Source: Hygrophila difformis
Taxonomy: Eukaryota; Streptophyta; Magnoliopsida; Lamiales; Acanthaceae
Reading direction: 5' to 3'
Length of the DNA stretch: 64,000 nucleotides
NCBI GenBank assembly: GCA_030278955.1
Contig: JAOANR010000015.1
Location: 17,097,917-17,161,916 of the forward strand
The notes under the pieces are model-generated. The model was given only the letters and a program-made list of their open reading frames with translations, searched no databases and had not been told where the DNA came from. The translations under genes and the position numbers were made by a program. Of the stretch, positions 12,085-23,221 are shown in pieces (within the stretch, counting starts at the first letter, position 1; every line of letters begins with the position of its first letter).

Positions 12085-14600
12085 TGTAATACCCGTAAAT
12101 TTTGTGATATGAAATAGAATTTAATCCGAAGAGCCAAGGAATTTTATTCCGAGAAACCGTAAAGTCGGAAATGCACGGAAGTCAAAAGACGACGAATTAG
12201 AAGCCGACAAATCCAAAACCGACGGTCTTAAAATTTCAAACACGAAATCAATATTAAGTCGAAATAGATTTAAGATAGAATTTATAATCCGAGAACGACC
12301 CGGAAAATCGAGCCCGAAAATGTAGAAGGATAGAAGTCCGAAAGAGGGGAGAAAAGGACCCGACAAATCGCACGACCCGGTTCGGACCGAGGTCCAGACC
12401 GGGGCCGCGCGGTCCCCGCGCGGTACCGCGCCCCCACCGCGCCACAGCACAAGTCCAGCTGCCGAGCGCGATTTCGGCGATTTTATTGCCTAAATTTCCA
12501 ACCCTGACTAGGGAAAGCCAATCCCAGTCGGGGGAAAGGCTATTAGGTCGAGGGAGGACTGATTCCCCTCCCATTCTCAGCCTCTCAAACTTATCCATCC
12601 TTCAAAACTCTCACAAAACCAAAGCCACCTTTCCGACGACCTTCCGGCGACTTTCCGGCGACCAAAACCGATCGTGGGGGCGTGTAGATCAAGAATTACA
12701 AGCTTTGGATTGTTGGTAAGGTGTAGGTTAGGTTTTCTTCATCTTTTTAAATCATAACTTTCGATCTAACTTAAGGATTTTCCCATGCGATTCCGTTCGT
12801 GACCGAAGAAGAAGGAGAACGTGTTGCGTAGATCCGTTCGTGGCAATTTTGAACAAGTCGGGCGACCCTAGGACGTTCAAGAACCCTATTACTGTAAGTT
12901 AACGCTTACTTGGTTTTGGGTGATTTAAAATGCAACCAAACATAGGGATTTTATCAAATAACTCTAAAATCTGTCAACACGAAAACCCTACGGCGCAGCG
13001 ATTTGGTATGAATTTTCGAACCCTTAAAACTGCTCAAACGGAAAAACTTAAAACACAAAACACATTTCTAAGACACTGATCTAGTTTGTGTAAAATTTTC
13101 ATAATTTTTCATCTGGTTTTGATATCTGAAAGGGCCGAGAACTAATCTGCTCCAAAAGTTGATCTTGAAATGGTGACAGATTCTTAGTCCGAACTTGTGG
13201 TTGATTTTGACATTAGATGTGGACCGATTTAGGATTAGTGTTAAACATAAAAATTGTAGATCTACAAGTTTAGAACACCTCTATAAATGTTCAGAATTTT
13301 TCGTCAAGATTTGAACCTCCGAATTTGACCCGAATCAATCTGCGTTTTTCTTGAACTTCTAAAAGTCAACAGAAATGGGTTCTGAACTTAATCCGATATT
13401 CATAGGTGATCTGATTGGATTTAGACCTTGAGTTCTAAATGGAAGTTGTAGAAAAATATGTTAGGATTAAGCCTGTAAAATTTTATTAAATTTGGAGTTC
13501 GTTTGATATGTTAAAAGTCTGATTTTTGAAAACTGTCGCGCCTGGAATTTGGCAGCATGATGTTTCTGTAGTAGTTCACATTTTTGGTATGTTTCCTTAA
13601 CCCGGATTGAAAAAGTTAAAACACAAAACTTGTTCGCCTCTGTGTTTTCGGGTTAGTGGTAAAATTTCAGAATTTTCGGACTTAAAATAAATTTTTAAAT
13701 AATTATGGAGTAAACAGCGACTAGTGAAAAGTTATATTTTGAGAAACTTGTGAAATTTGCGAAACTTGTTCTTACCTTGCGGGTTCGATTCCCCAAGGCA
13801 TCTGTGTCCCTACGGGTTCAATTCCCCAGGATGTCTGTTCATACCTCGTGGGTTTAATTCCCCAGGGTGTATGTTTTCCTGCGGGTTCAATTCCCCATGA
13901 TGTGTGTAAATTCCTGCGGGTTCCATTCCCCAGGGTGTGGGTCAATTCCTGCGGGTTCGATTTCCCAGGACGTGTGTTTATTCCTACGGGTTCAATTCCC
14001 TAGGATGCGTTTAAATTCTTGCGGGTTCGTTTCCCCAAGAACAAATTATACTAGATCATATTGAACAAAAGTGGAAGAATGAAATCCTGAAATACTTGAA
14101 TATTTTCCGTATTAAAATTATGCCTTTAAATTATGTCTTGCGATTATTTTATCATGTGTGTTGAATTATGATCATGTGGAAATTCTTGTGTAAAATTATG
14201 CCACTTAATTATTAGTGCGTGAATATATTGAATTGCGTATTATCTACAAGCATACTTTTATTAAATTTAATTAAAGGCTTTGAAACCCCTTGATCATACA
14301 AGGTGTTAACTTACTCAGCACGTTTTGCTGACCAAACCATATTTTTTTCCTTATTCTACAGAAAATGAAGAATATGCATCATCATATGCATGCACGGGAT
14401 TAATCGGGAAAAACATTATTTTAAAATTTTGTTCTCATCTATGACTTGCATAAACGGGCATGTTTAACCCGTGTTGGCCCAATTTAAATTCCGCTGCAAT
14501 ACATGTATTTAAATATTATTTTCCGCTGCAACTGTATTACAATGGGCTGTTTGAATGTTTTAAATTCTGAAAACCATGGCCTTGCATCTCTTTAGCAAGC
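12085..14600 (+). repeat. LTR 2 (middle) of tandem gypsy array
   Basis: A near-identical partner of 7728-10229 with the same GC-rich segment, minisatellite (13776-14040) and 3' deletion after TTTAGCAAGC. It acts as 3' LTR of unit 1 and 5' LTR of unit 2, as expected of an LTR-LTR recombination product. Confidence 0.88.
13776..14040 (+). repeat. T-arm-like hairpin minisatellite in LTR 2
   Basis: Eight units matching those of LTR 1. The first contains a perfect pol III B-box-like word, GGTTCGATTCC (13782-13792). Several units are closer to the consensus than their LTR 1 partners. Confidence 0.8.
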
Positions 14601-14950
14601 CCAAATGTTTATTATTTTAGCCCAATATAGAGGACCAAGGCTTTTAACTACTATTATTATTTTTAAATTTTTTAAAAAAAAATTACCCCCATGGAATAAA
14701 CTTATTTTTAAATCCATGGAAGATAGATATAAATAAAATATACATTAGCTTCGGGGGGGATTGCATTGCATTGCATATATACATAAATATTTACACTAAC
14801 TTTTTTATGTGAATTATCGGTGTTAAGTAACACTCCTACCTTAGAACTCGACATGACCTTGACTTACGAGCGCTTGTTAAAGACTAAATTTGCCTTAGTC
14901 CTAGATCTTAATCACTTAGAAACTCATCTTCGCGTGCTTAATAACAGAAA

Positions 14951-16097
14951 ATGGCACCTAGGAGAAAGCCGAGGAAGGTAAGTCCAAACGGCACTGACGC
15001 TAACCTCCCCAACGTGGCCAACAACAATGAGATTCCTCAGAACCTAGGAGAACGAGTACCTCCTGTACCCAACAACATGGAAGAACGTTTAAAAACTGTA
15101 GAGGAAGTCCTTGTAGCATTAGGAAATGTTGAGGTGCATAGGGCACATGCAGCAGTACCTCCGCCAGTAGCCCGAGTCAACTACTTGGCATTGGTAAACC
15201 CCTACAACCCACCCCATTATGACGGCCAAGAGGATCCGGCCACGTTGGAAGGTTGGATCCGTACCTTGATAAGCTCTTGAATGCTATCAAATGTCCTGAT
15301 GAGGAGAAGATACACGTAGCGACCTACTACTTAGGAGGCGAAGCTGATGAGTGGTGGCAAAACCTTCAAACGAATTCAGAGGAAGACGAAGAAGCCTACA
15401 CCTAGGAAGAACTTAAGGAAGCCTTGAGGGAAAGTTTCTACCATTGAGCACCAAGACTGCGAAATACGAGGAGTTCATCAACCTCAGACAAGGTGCGCAG
15501 ACAGTGCAAGAGTACTACACCAAATTCAAGGAATTGGTGCGATTTGCTACGAGGATAGTACCAACCGACTTTGTGAAGGCTCAGAAATTCGAGATGGGTC
15601 TGAACCTTGGTATCCGGGAGATACTTGCAGTAGGACAATTCACAAACCTGGAGACGGTTTATGATCGAGCTATAGCAATTGATCGAGTCCAGCAACTGAA
15701 GCGTAAAGGAAATGGGGAGTCGAGCAAGGACTCGCAAGAATTGGAGAAAAAGAATCGAAACAATAGCAATGGCAATTTTAGGGAGAATGATGGTCAAGCT
15801 AGGTTCAATGAATCGAAGAAGAACGAGAATAAGGGTTTCAATAATGGGAGAAATGTTGCCCGTGGTACAGTCATACCACGTTGCTCGCAGTGCCACAAAG
15901 CCTATCTGGTGCGCGAATACCCAAGGCGTGGAACTTGCTATAGATGTGGCGGGAAAGACCACATGATTAGAGAATGTGATGTTCGTGAAGAGATTATTGA
16001 GAAGAGGCTAGATCTGGTAAATCCTCAACAAGGAAATCAAGGAAGAGCCGTAGGACGATTGAACGACGTCGATCAAGCTGACTTGCCAGCTCAATGA
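14951..16097 (+). pseudogene. gag: gag pseudogene, unit 2
   Basis: Same gene as at 10592, starting at ATG 14951. Codon 35 is CGA here (TGA in unit 1), so the N-terminal third is open. Two single-base deletions, near 15266 and near 15434, shift the frame, and the Trp-to-TAG change of unit 1 is shared (about 15403). The C-terminal knuckles remain, but the first has lost a Cys (CSQCHKAYLVREY), leaving only CYRCGGKDHMIREC intact. A 7-bp-stem version of the type b hairpin lies at 16149-16168. Shared plus private lesions show decay before and after the duplication. Confidence 0.9.
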
Positions 16098-16440
16098 GGA
16101 AAGATCATAGGCAACGATACCCGAACCTGTTTGTGAATAATACATAGGAAGTTATGGGGACATAACTGTAATCTTAAGGAGGGGAGGATGTAACGACCCG
16201 AATATTCTAGTCCGAATATTTTGTATTTCAAATAAACAAATTCAAATTGTTTTAAACTACGTAATGACTTGATCCCTTCACCGGGTACGTAGGCAACTTG
16301 GAAATTTCTATTCTGGGTTCAGTCAAATAAAAACAAACAACAACACACAATAATACAATCACACAATCAAATAATTTCCGAGCTCGCAAGGAGATAAAGC
16401 GCAACTTCGAGAACGAAGTTGATTCTTAAGAGGGGTAGAC

Positions 16441-16942
16441 TGTAATACCCGTAAATTTGGTGATATGAAATAGAATTTAATCCGAAGAGCGAAGGAATTT
16501 TATTCCGAGAAACCGTAAAGTCGGAAATGCACGGAAGTCAAAAGACGACGAATTAGAAGCCGACAAATCCAAAACGACGGACTTAAGATTTCAAACACGA
16601 AATCAATATTAAGTCGAAATCAATATTAAGTCGAAATAGATTAATCGGGAAAAATATTATTTTAAATTTTGTTCTCATCTATGACTTGCATAAACGGGCC
16701 TGTTTAACCCGTGTTTGGCCCAATTTAAATTCCGCTGCAATACATGTATTTAAATATTATTTTCCGCTGCAACTCATGTAATGACATTATTTTCGAATTA
16801 TATTACAATTGGTTGTTTGAATGTTTTAAATTCTGAAAAACCATAGCCTTGCATCTCTTTAGCAAGCTCGGAGAAACCGCGTCTTGCTAGGGAGGTGTGG
16901 CGGTGATATCCCGGCCTGTGTTATCAAAACCGGGGTGTTACA
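16441..16942 (+). repeat. LTR 3 (3' LTR), internally deleted
   Basis: Begins TGTAATACCCG and ends CCGGGGTGTTACA, directly followed by the AGTGT target duplication. About 2 kb of the LTR interior is missing: the sequence passes from AATAGATT (start region) to AATCGGG (late LTR), with short junction homology. It is the only one of the three LTRs that keeps the true 3' terminus. Confidence 0.88.
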
Positions 16943-17270
16943 AGTGTGATCGTAAAATTATATGATTCTAATATCACGATCGTGATCTGTTGTAAGTACC
17001 ATAACCGCTTCCATTTGGGCAGCATCATGAAGAAAAAAAAAAAATCATGGGAGGGGGACCGATTCCCAGTGTAGGTGAAAGAATTACTTATTAGGATGGT
17101 GGATGCCAATTTTAAAATTTCATATACAAAATGTAACACTTGTTATCTTCATTTTATAGTAATACTTGATCATTTTTTACCCGTCTTTTAACAAAAATAT
17201 TATTTTCATTTCATTTTCTTCTTCTTCTTCTCTCTCTCTATCTTTTATATTTTCCACTTATTTTCTTTTA

Positions 17271-17530
17271 CTACCTCCGTCTCAACATTTTTGTTACAAA
17301 TGGTTTTTTTGCACTATTCACCATTTAACTTTGATTCAAATTTTTAGTATAGCTATGTAAGAAAAAACATAGTCAAGTAAGACATTGTTAGATTCGTCTA
17401 ATCTTGTAGTTTTACACAATCAACTTTTTATAATTTTTCGTTATACACTATTTAAGTTATTAACCATTGAAAATGTATCTCGGCATGTGTGTCAAAGGCC
17501 AATGTAACAAAAATAATGAGACGGAGGAAG
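17271..17530. mobile_element. Stowaway-like MITE 1
   Basis: Terminal inverted repeats CTACCTCCGTCTCA / TGAGACGGAGGAAG are flanked by TA on both sides. Copy 1 has the uninterrupted site near 2845 (TTTTATCATAT), which confirms insertion at TA with duplication of TA. It is 260 bp and non-coding. Confidence 0.9.
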
Positions 17531-17627
17531 TATCATATATAGAAACATTATACCAATTACACATGATGACATGTGGCTGTAATAATAGATATTAAATTCA
17601 CATTGGCTCATGAGGTGATCTTAACTA

Positions 17628-17886
17628 CTACTCCGTCCCATTTAACTTGTCTTGTTTCACTTTTGCACACAATCCAATGCACTTTTTCAACTGTTAATAT
17701 CTCAAAATATATACAATGAAAAATTATGTAAAATATATATTATAAAACTACATGATCATACGATTCTAACAAGACCCAACTCGACTATTTTTCTTTAAAT
17801 ATATAGTTGCAATAAAGTTGAGTCAAAATTGAACAATGAACAGTGTAAAAAAGTCAAACATGACAAGTGTGGTGGGACGTAGGGAG
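17628..17886. mobile_element. Stowaway-like MITE 2
   Basis: Terminal repeats CTACTCCGTCCC / GGGACGTAGGGAG are flanked by TA. The empty site TTAACTAATTAATAGG is present near 2931 in copy 1. It is 259 bp and non-coding. Confidence 0.88.
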
Positions 17887-18383
17887 TAATTAATAGGGTC
17901 AAGCTACAATATGTTTCGGCATCAATGTGGTTATTGTGCTCCATGCATCATTGTATCGATTTTACCTAAAAGAGTAATTTACATTTATTTTTTATTTTTT
18001 GGGTAAACATTGACACTCATGTGTCCATGAAGGTGTATGGGAGCCCAAGCCACACAAATTACAAAAGGGATATAAAGGGGAGAGATATGGAACTGGGTGG
18101 GAATTGGATCCCCAACTATAAGTTTGGAATTCAGGGAACATGACCACTAGACCAAGTCTGCATTCCCGTAATTTACATGTATTTGTTATGCTGAAAATTT
18201 TAAATTTGTATATGTTACTTAATCCCATATTTATTTTATTGTATCAGAGTCCATAATTAATCATAATTCCGTTATTATAATATTATTATAGTAGTGTGAT
18301 GGAATTAATCTCATTATTTCTAAGCATGACTAGTTAAACTAAACAAAAATGATCAATGATGCAAATGACGGATGAATAATTTA

Positions 18384-18638
18384 CTCCTCCGTTCCTAAAT
18401 AGTTGTCTCTTTCAACTCAATTTCAATAGCCAAAATTTGCATTAGTTAACCCATAAAATTACATTTTTACCCTTCAACTAAATTTATTCTTAATTAATAT
18501 CCAACAAATAGCATTTATGTAAAGTGAAGGGCAATATAGTAAAAATATAATATAACTACCTATAACTACCTAAAAATGACAACTATTTTAGAACACTATT
18601 CAATATCTAAAAAGATAACTAAAAAGGAACGGAGGGAG
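18384..18638. mobile_element. Stowaway-like MITE 3, about 330 bp upstream of the GDSL gene
   Basis: Terminal repeats CTCCTCCGTTCC / GGAACGGAGGGAG are flanked by TA; 255 bp, non-coding. The equivalent place in copy 1 lacks it and instead carries the CACTA element a few bases away, so the same short interval was hit independently in each copy. Confidence 0.88.
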
Positions 18639-18882
18639 TATATTTAATGGGAGAATGTTGATTCATGGTTCTTGGAAAAATAAATTATTAGCCATTGTAA
18701 ATTTGAAAAACTTAAATGGATGAGGAACAAGGTACCTAATGGCAGAATGTGCTACTTGGTCACTTGGACAATGGCATGCAGCCAACCAAAACTATTGCTG
18801 CGAATTTTCAAAGCTTTATCCTTTTGGAACAACCCGAATTAATTAATATTATTGCCTACAAACAAAACAAAACTCCGACATG

Positions 18883-18890
18883 TATATAAA
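18883..18890 (+). promoter_or_regulatory. TATA box of GDSL gene
   Basis: TATATAAA lies 80 bp upstream of the ATG at 18970, a usual TATA-to-start distance allowing a 45-55 base leader. In copy 1 the matching place is altered by extra sequence. Confidence 0.6.
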
Positions 18891-18969
18891 TGCCACTTAG
18901 ATACTTAAAAATATGCTAGCTATTGTTTGAAAAAGTCTATACTTCCCTTACCATTCCTGGAAAATCACA

Positions 18970-20541
18970 ATGAGTTTGTTTTGCCCTCTTGTTTCACTTT
19001 TTGTGATTCTCATCACATTAAGTTTCGCACCAAATGCTTTACAAGCCGAAAACCATACAGCATTTTTCATATTTGGGGATTCGATCTTGGATCCTGGCAA
19101 CAATAACTACATCAATACCACCCCCGAGAACAAAGCCAACTACCCGCCATATGGCCGGAAAGGTATCCAGCCTGATCAGCCCACCGGACGATTTTCAGAT
19201 GGCCGTATCTTTGTGGACTTCATAGGTATATATTTCTATGGTTCAATTGTTATTGGCTATTGTTGTGCACACATTATTAGGATCATAATACCAAACTTTG
19301 ATTTGTTACGTTGATAATATGAATAATGTAATATAGCTGAATATGCTGGATTGCCGGTGATTCCTGACATGTTGGGTCCACCATCTATAAAAGAATATAG
19401 ATATGGAGTGAATTTTGGTTCTGGCGGTGCTGGACTTCTCAGTGACACAAACCGAGATCAAGTTAGTATTATAAGTACTTTTGATACCTATTTGTTAGAA
19501 CTAAACATTTGTATTTGAGTTTTCATATTAATTATATACTTCATGCGGATTTGGATGATAGGGTGTTATTGATTTGAACACACAACTAAATTACTTTGAA
19601 GAAGTGGAAAGAAAGCTGAAGAAAAGATTGGGAGATGATAAAGCAAGAGAAATCATATCAAATGCGGTGTATTTTTTTAGCATTGGAAGCAGCGACTACT
19701 TATTTTACCTTACTAATCCGAGGATGCAAGAACTCTATCCTGAGCGTGTCGAGTATATTATGATGGTTTATGGAAAGCTGTATGAGGCACTTGAAGTAAG
19801 TCAGCTGACGCCAAATTTACTCTATGTAATAAAAGAAATAAGTCACACACTAACCAAAATTTGATATATTTTGAACAATATACATGTAGATTTTGCACAG
19901 TAAAGGTGCAAGAAAATTTGGGTTCTTGAGTCTACCACCATTGGGTTGTTTGCCTTTTATGAGAGCACAGAACCAAGGAACGTGTTCAGCCGTAGGCAAT
20001 AGATTTTCCCTGGGTCATAACAATTTTCTCAAGATTGGCCTCGGCAATATTGATGATGATATATTGGCCGGTTTCAAGTATTCCTACACAGATTTCTACA
20101 ATTTGCTCATTGATCGAATGGCCAATCCATCTGCATATGGTAATACTAGGAATTTATATATCACAAATAATAGTATATATAGTAGTGCGTGTATGCATGT
20201 GTATGTGATCATAAATCAAATTATAGAACTATATAATGATGTATTGTGAATTTGATTGAATAATAGGGTTTAAAGAAGGAATGAAGGCGTGTTGTGGAAC
20301 TGGGCCCTTTAATGGGGTATACTCATGTGGAGGGAAGAAGAATGTGACACGGGTGTATGAAGTGTGCGATAATGGAGATGATTATGTGTTTTGGGATTCA
20401 TTCCATCCCACAGAAAAGTTGCACGAGCAAATCGCTAGAGCCCTTTGGGATGGGCCAGGGGATCCTGAGTGGCCCCTTAGTCTTAGGCTTCGGGATCTCT
20501 TCAACGATTATAACAACACCGGTGTTATTGCTGAAGCTTGA
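18970..20541 (+). CDS. GDSL esterase/lipase, five exons
   Basis: Secreted SGNH/GDSL serine hydrolase that would cleave ester bonds of lipids or acylated metabolites in the wall or apoplast. Exons from GT/AG sites and conserved phase: 18970-19225, 19337-19461, 19562-19795, 19890-20139, 20267-20541, giving 379 residues, a normal length. Residues 1-26 form a hydrophobic signal peptide ending ALQA. Block I is FGDSILDPGNN with nucleophile Ser38. Block V is WDSFHP with Asp332 and His335, completing the triad. GSGGAGLL around residue 120 gives the block II Gly. Block III reads IGSSDYL where family members have IG(S/G)NDY, so the oxyanion-hole Asn is Ser171, which may lower or change activity. The first intron-free stretch is duplicated, broken, at 4999. 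It is probably functional, but its substrate cannot be told. Confidence 0.93.
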
Positions 20542-21224
20542 AGTGATGGAACAAGTTATTACAGTGTCTGAATATGTAATGGTTCAAAATGTTTCCATAA
20601 GTAATGATTTATTACAGTGTGATGCTTTTTAGTTGTTGATTAGCAACGCAAAAAAATTAAAAAAAAAAAAAAAGAATTGAATGTTTGTCTTGTTACGTTT
20701 AATGTGGTGAAATATATGTATGTTAATGTTTTATTTTGTAATGATATTATTACTTTATTTTCCTTAGTGATATCTATTGTTTTCTACTTTTTTCTTATTA
20801 TTTAATGTTTATATTTGATATAAATAAGATTTGATCAACGAAAGCAATTTTATAAACACTGTTTATCTAAAAAGAAACAAATTTGTAAATATATAACTCT
20901 AATATTATATTTATAAACAATTATTTGTTTATAATTCTTAAAAACATATATATTTTACTTAAACTCACAAAAAAGTACTTTGTGCACAGAAAGCAATACT
21001 ACTAGTCTAGTGTTGGGATATTATCTTAGAGTAATGTGAAAATGCTCGTTGTGCCCTTGATATTGAAACAACTTATCAACAATGAGAATTGTCCAATTGG
21101 AAAGGACGAAAGGACAGATGACTTGCGCCCACTACATCTAAGCAACTTTGCAGGGTTTAGAACCGTCTAAAAGGGTATAAAAAGCTGAAATTATCTCTAT
21201 TCCATTGTGTACATTGCAGCACAT
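20542..21224. other. 3' flank of GDSL gene, no gene seen
   Basis: AT-rich DNA containing the presumed 3' UTR (an A-rich stretch at 20650-20675) and no reading frame of note. It ends at the first minus-strand LTR at 21225. Confidence 0.5.
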
Positions 21225-23128
21225 TGTAACATCCCAGTTTTCAAAACCAAACACAAGGCTGGGATGCTAATGCCACATCTTTCAATCAAGCTCGCTCTAG
21301 GCTAACTTAATTCGAAAATGTTAAGGCTCAAGTTGTATCAAACAATAAAATCCAATATAAACTCTTCATAAAGGAAAAATAAATGCAGTAAGTTAAAATA
21401 AGGCCAACATGGCCGAAAAGTCTTCTAAGTGCGTAATTTAAATTGCGGAAGCTAAATAAATTGAATTCTTCAAAAGCATCCCAAGTGCCAATGCATATCA
21501 TGCTCAAATGTGCTCGTCAGAGTCTGTAAGAAAATAGTAAATAACACACGTTAATAAATAAATTATTGAGTAATCCAAATCGTCCCATATCACTTGAGAC
21601 AGAATACTACGTAAGCAAGTTAAAACATTAAAACTCTTTAACCAACTAAGCTAGTTAACATCAAAATTACGTTTTCACCATTGTGTCTAGAACTGGGGAC
21701 ACCAAAAGTAACAAGGCAAGCTGTTGTAATTCACAACATAATAAACACTTGCAGCGGACTCTAAATCGACATGCATCCGGGGCCGCGCGCATGCAATACT
21801 AAGGGATATATACTCATGCAAACAACAGCGAGCCGTTTTGGCATACGAGAGGGGGCGACCCAGCAGGCTCCACCAAGTGCATATACCCTCAAGAAACAAG
21901 CATGGCATACCACCCGAATCCAACGCACAATGGGTTTCAAAAATTAATTTGACAAGTACCATCTATTCAAGAATCAATTTTTATCGAGATAACCACATAA
22001 AGATTTGATCTTTAAAAAGGGGACATATAAAACATTCTTTTATCACAAAGATGCAATATCAAATGAAACATTAGAGTATGATGGTTAAAAGTTTAGAAAA
22101 TCAACCAAAACTTTAAAAATTCATGCAACAGCGGCGCAACCACAATGATAGAAAACCTTGGAATGATGGCTTGGCCAAAAATTATGAAACTCGACAGAGA
22201 ATTCTTAAGACATAGAGGAACTTTTTAGTGAGATAATCAAGTCAAATTTGGCCTCGGAGTATGAGAAAAAGATGGATTTTTACAGACCACAAAATATGCC
22301 GTGGATTTAATAACTCAGCCACGTTGTTAAAATTTTTCTGGTATTAATCAGTAAGTCCTAATATTATAAAATTCGACATGCACATTCTAGACTCACAGTA
22401 GAACATTTCTCATGAAGAACACTTAGTCTAAATCAAGACAGATGTATGAGAAAAATAGGGGGTTTTGAGAGGGATCAAAGCTGTCGATATTTGCAAATAA
22501 TAGGTTTTAACGTCTACGATCAACAGAAGGATTTCTATCCGAAGAAAGATGTAGGGTGTGTTGGCTTACCTTAACATAGATTGGGAGAGAAAGTTGTGAA
22601 CTTGATGGCTTGGAATTGAGGGAAAAATAGCCAGGATGTCCTAGTGCCTCCGCAATGGCTGCATCCATGGCAAAACGTTGAAGAGATTAGATTTCTCCTA
22701 CCTAGATCTAACTAAAGGCAAGGGGAATGAGTAAGAATGTGTGTTTACGTTCTAGGCTTGAATTAGAAACTAGAGTTATGTGATCCGACAGCTGCCTCTC
22801 CACAAATAATACTCAAACTTGCCAAAAACTCTCCTATGTGCTAAAATTTTCAAAAGGCTAAAATGTGGCTTTGGGGGACTGATTTTATAGAGTTTGGGGG
22901 CTAGAGTTTCATCAATGTGTGTGTTAAGGAGCCTTCAATATCAGCCAAAATCTACAAGTGAATAATAATGGTGAAACAAGATCCTAGAAAATATCTAGTT
23001 TGGTATCCTAGGAAGATTTTGTGGAGATTTGGGATTGATTTCCAAGTCATTTTGAGATTCTAGTGATTTGGGGCTTCCAAAATCAATAAATTATTATTAA
23101 CTACCCAAATGTAATTTGGGATATTACG
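21225..23128 (-). repeat. Gypsy LTR A (minus strand)
   Basis: On the plus strand it starts TGTAACATCCCAG and ends GGGATATTACG, i.e. TGTAATATCCC...GGGATGTTACA in element sense with one terminal change. It matches LTR B (24743-26623) and LTR C along most of its length, including the GCATACGAGAG...GGC word at 21841. The flanking 23129-23157 resembles the polypurine/TTCGAGGACGAA region of a 3' LTR neighbour, so A was probably a 3' LTR. No open gene lies within it. Confidence 0.75.
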
Positions 23129-23221
23129 TTCTATTGTCCTCAAGAATCAAGTTCGTCATAGCTCTGAGCTAACTTAATTGGAAAATGTTAAGACTCAAGT
23201 TCTACCAAATATTAAAATAAA

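Larger units (their letters stand above)
7728..16942 (+). mobile_element. Tandem gypsy array, LTR-gag-LTR-gag-LTR
   Basis: Three LTR copies (starting 7728, 12085 and 16441) alternate with two internal segments, each holding only a decayed gag. No protease, reverse transcriptase or integrase is visible. A perfect 5-bp target duplication, AGTGT, flanks the whole array (7723-7727 and 16943-16947). The empty site is preserved near 2465 in copy 1. Both internal segments share the same PBS deletion and the same gag nonsense codon, so unequal LTR-LTR recombination most likely made the array after a single insertion. The gag type and the chromodomain relatives elsewhere suggest the Tekay/Del chromovirus lineage (inference). 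Confidence 0.88.

Noticed and set aside
9427..14040. tRNA genes from GGGTTCAATTCCC words
   Set aside because: Only T-arm-like pieces are present. No acceptor, D-arm or anticodon arm surrounds them, and they are repeated in tandem inside LTRs.
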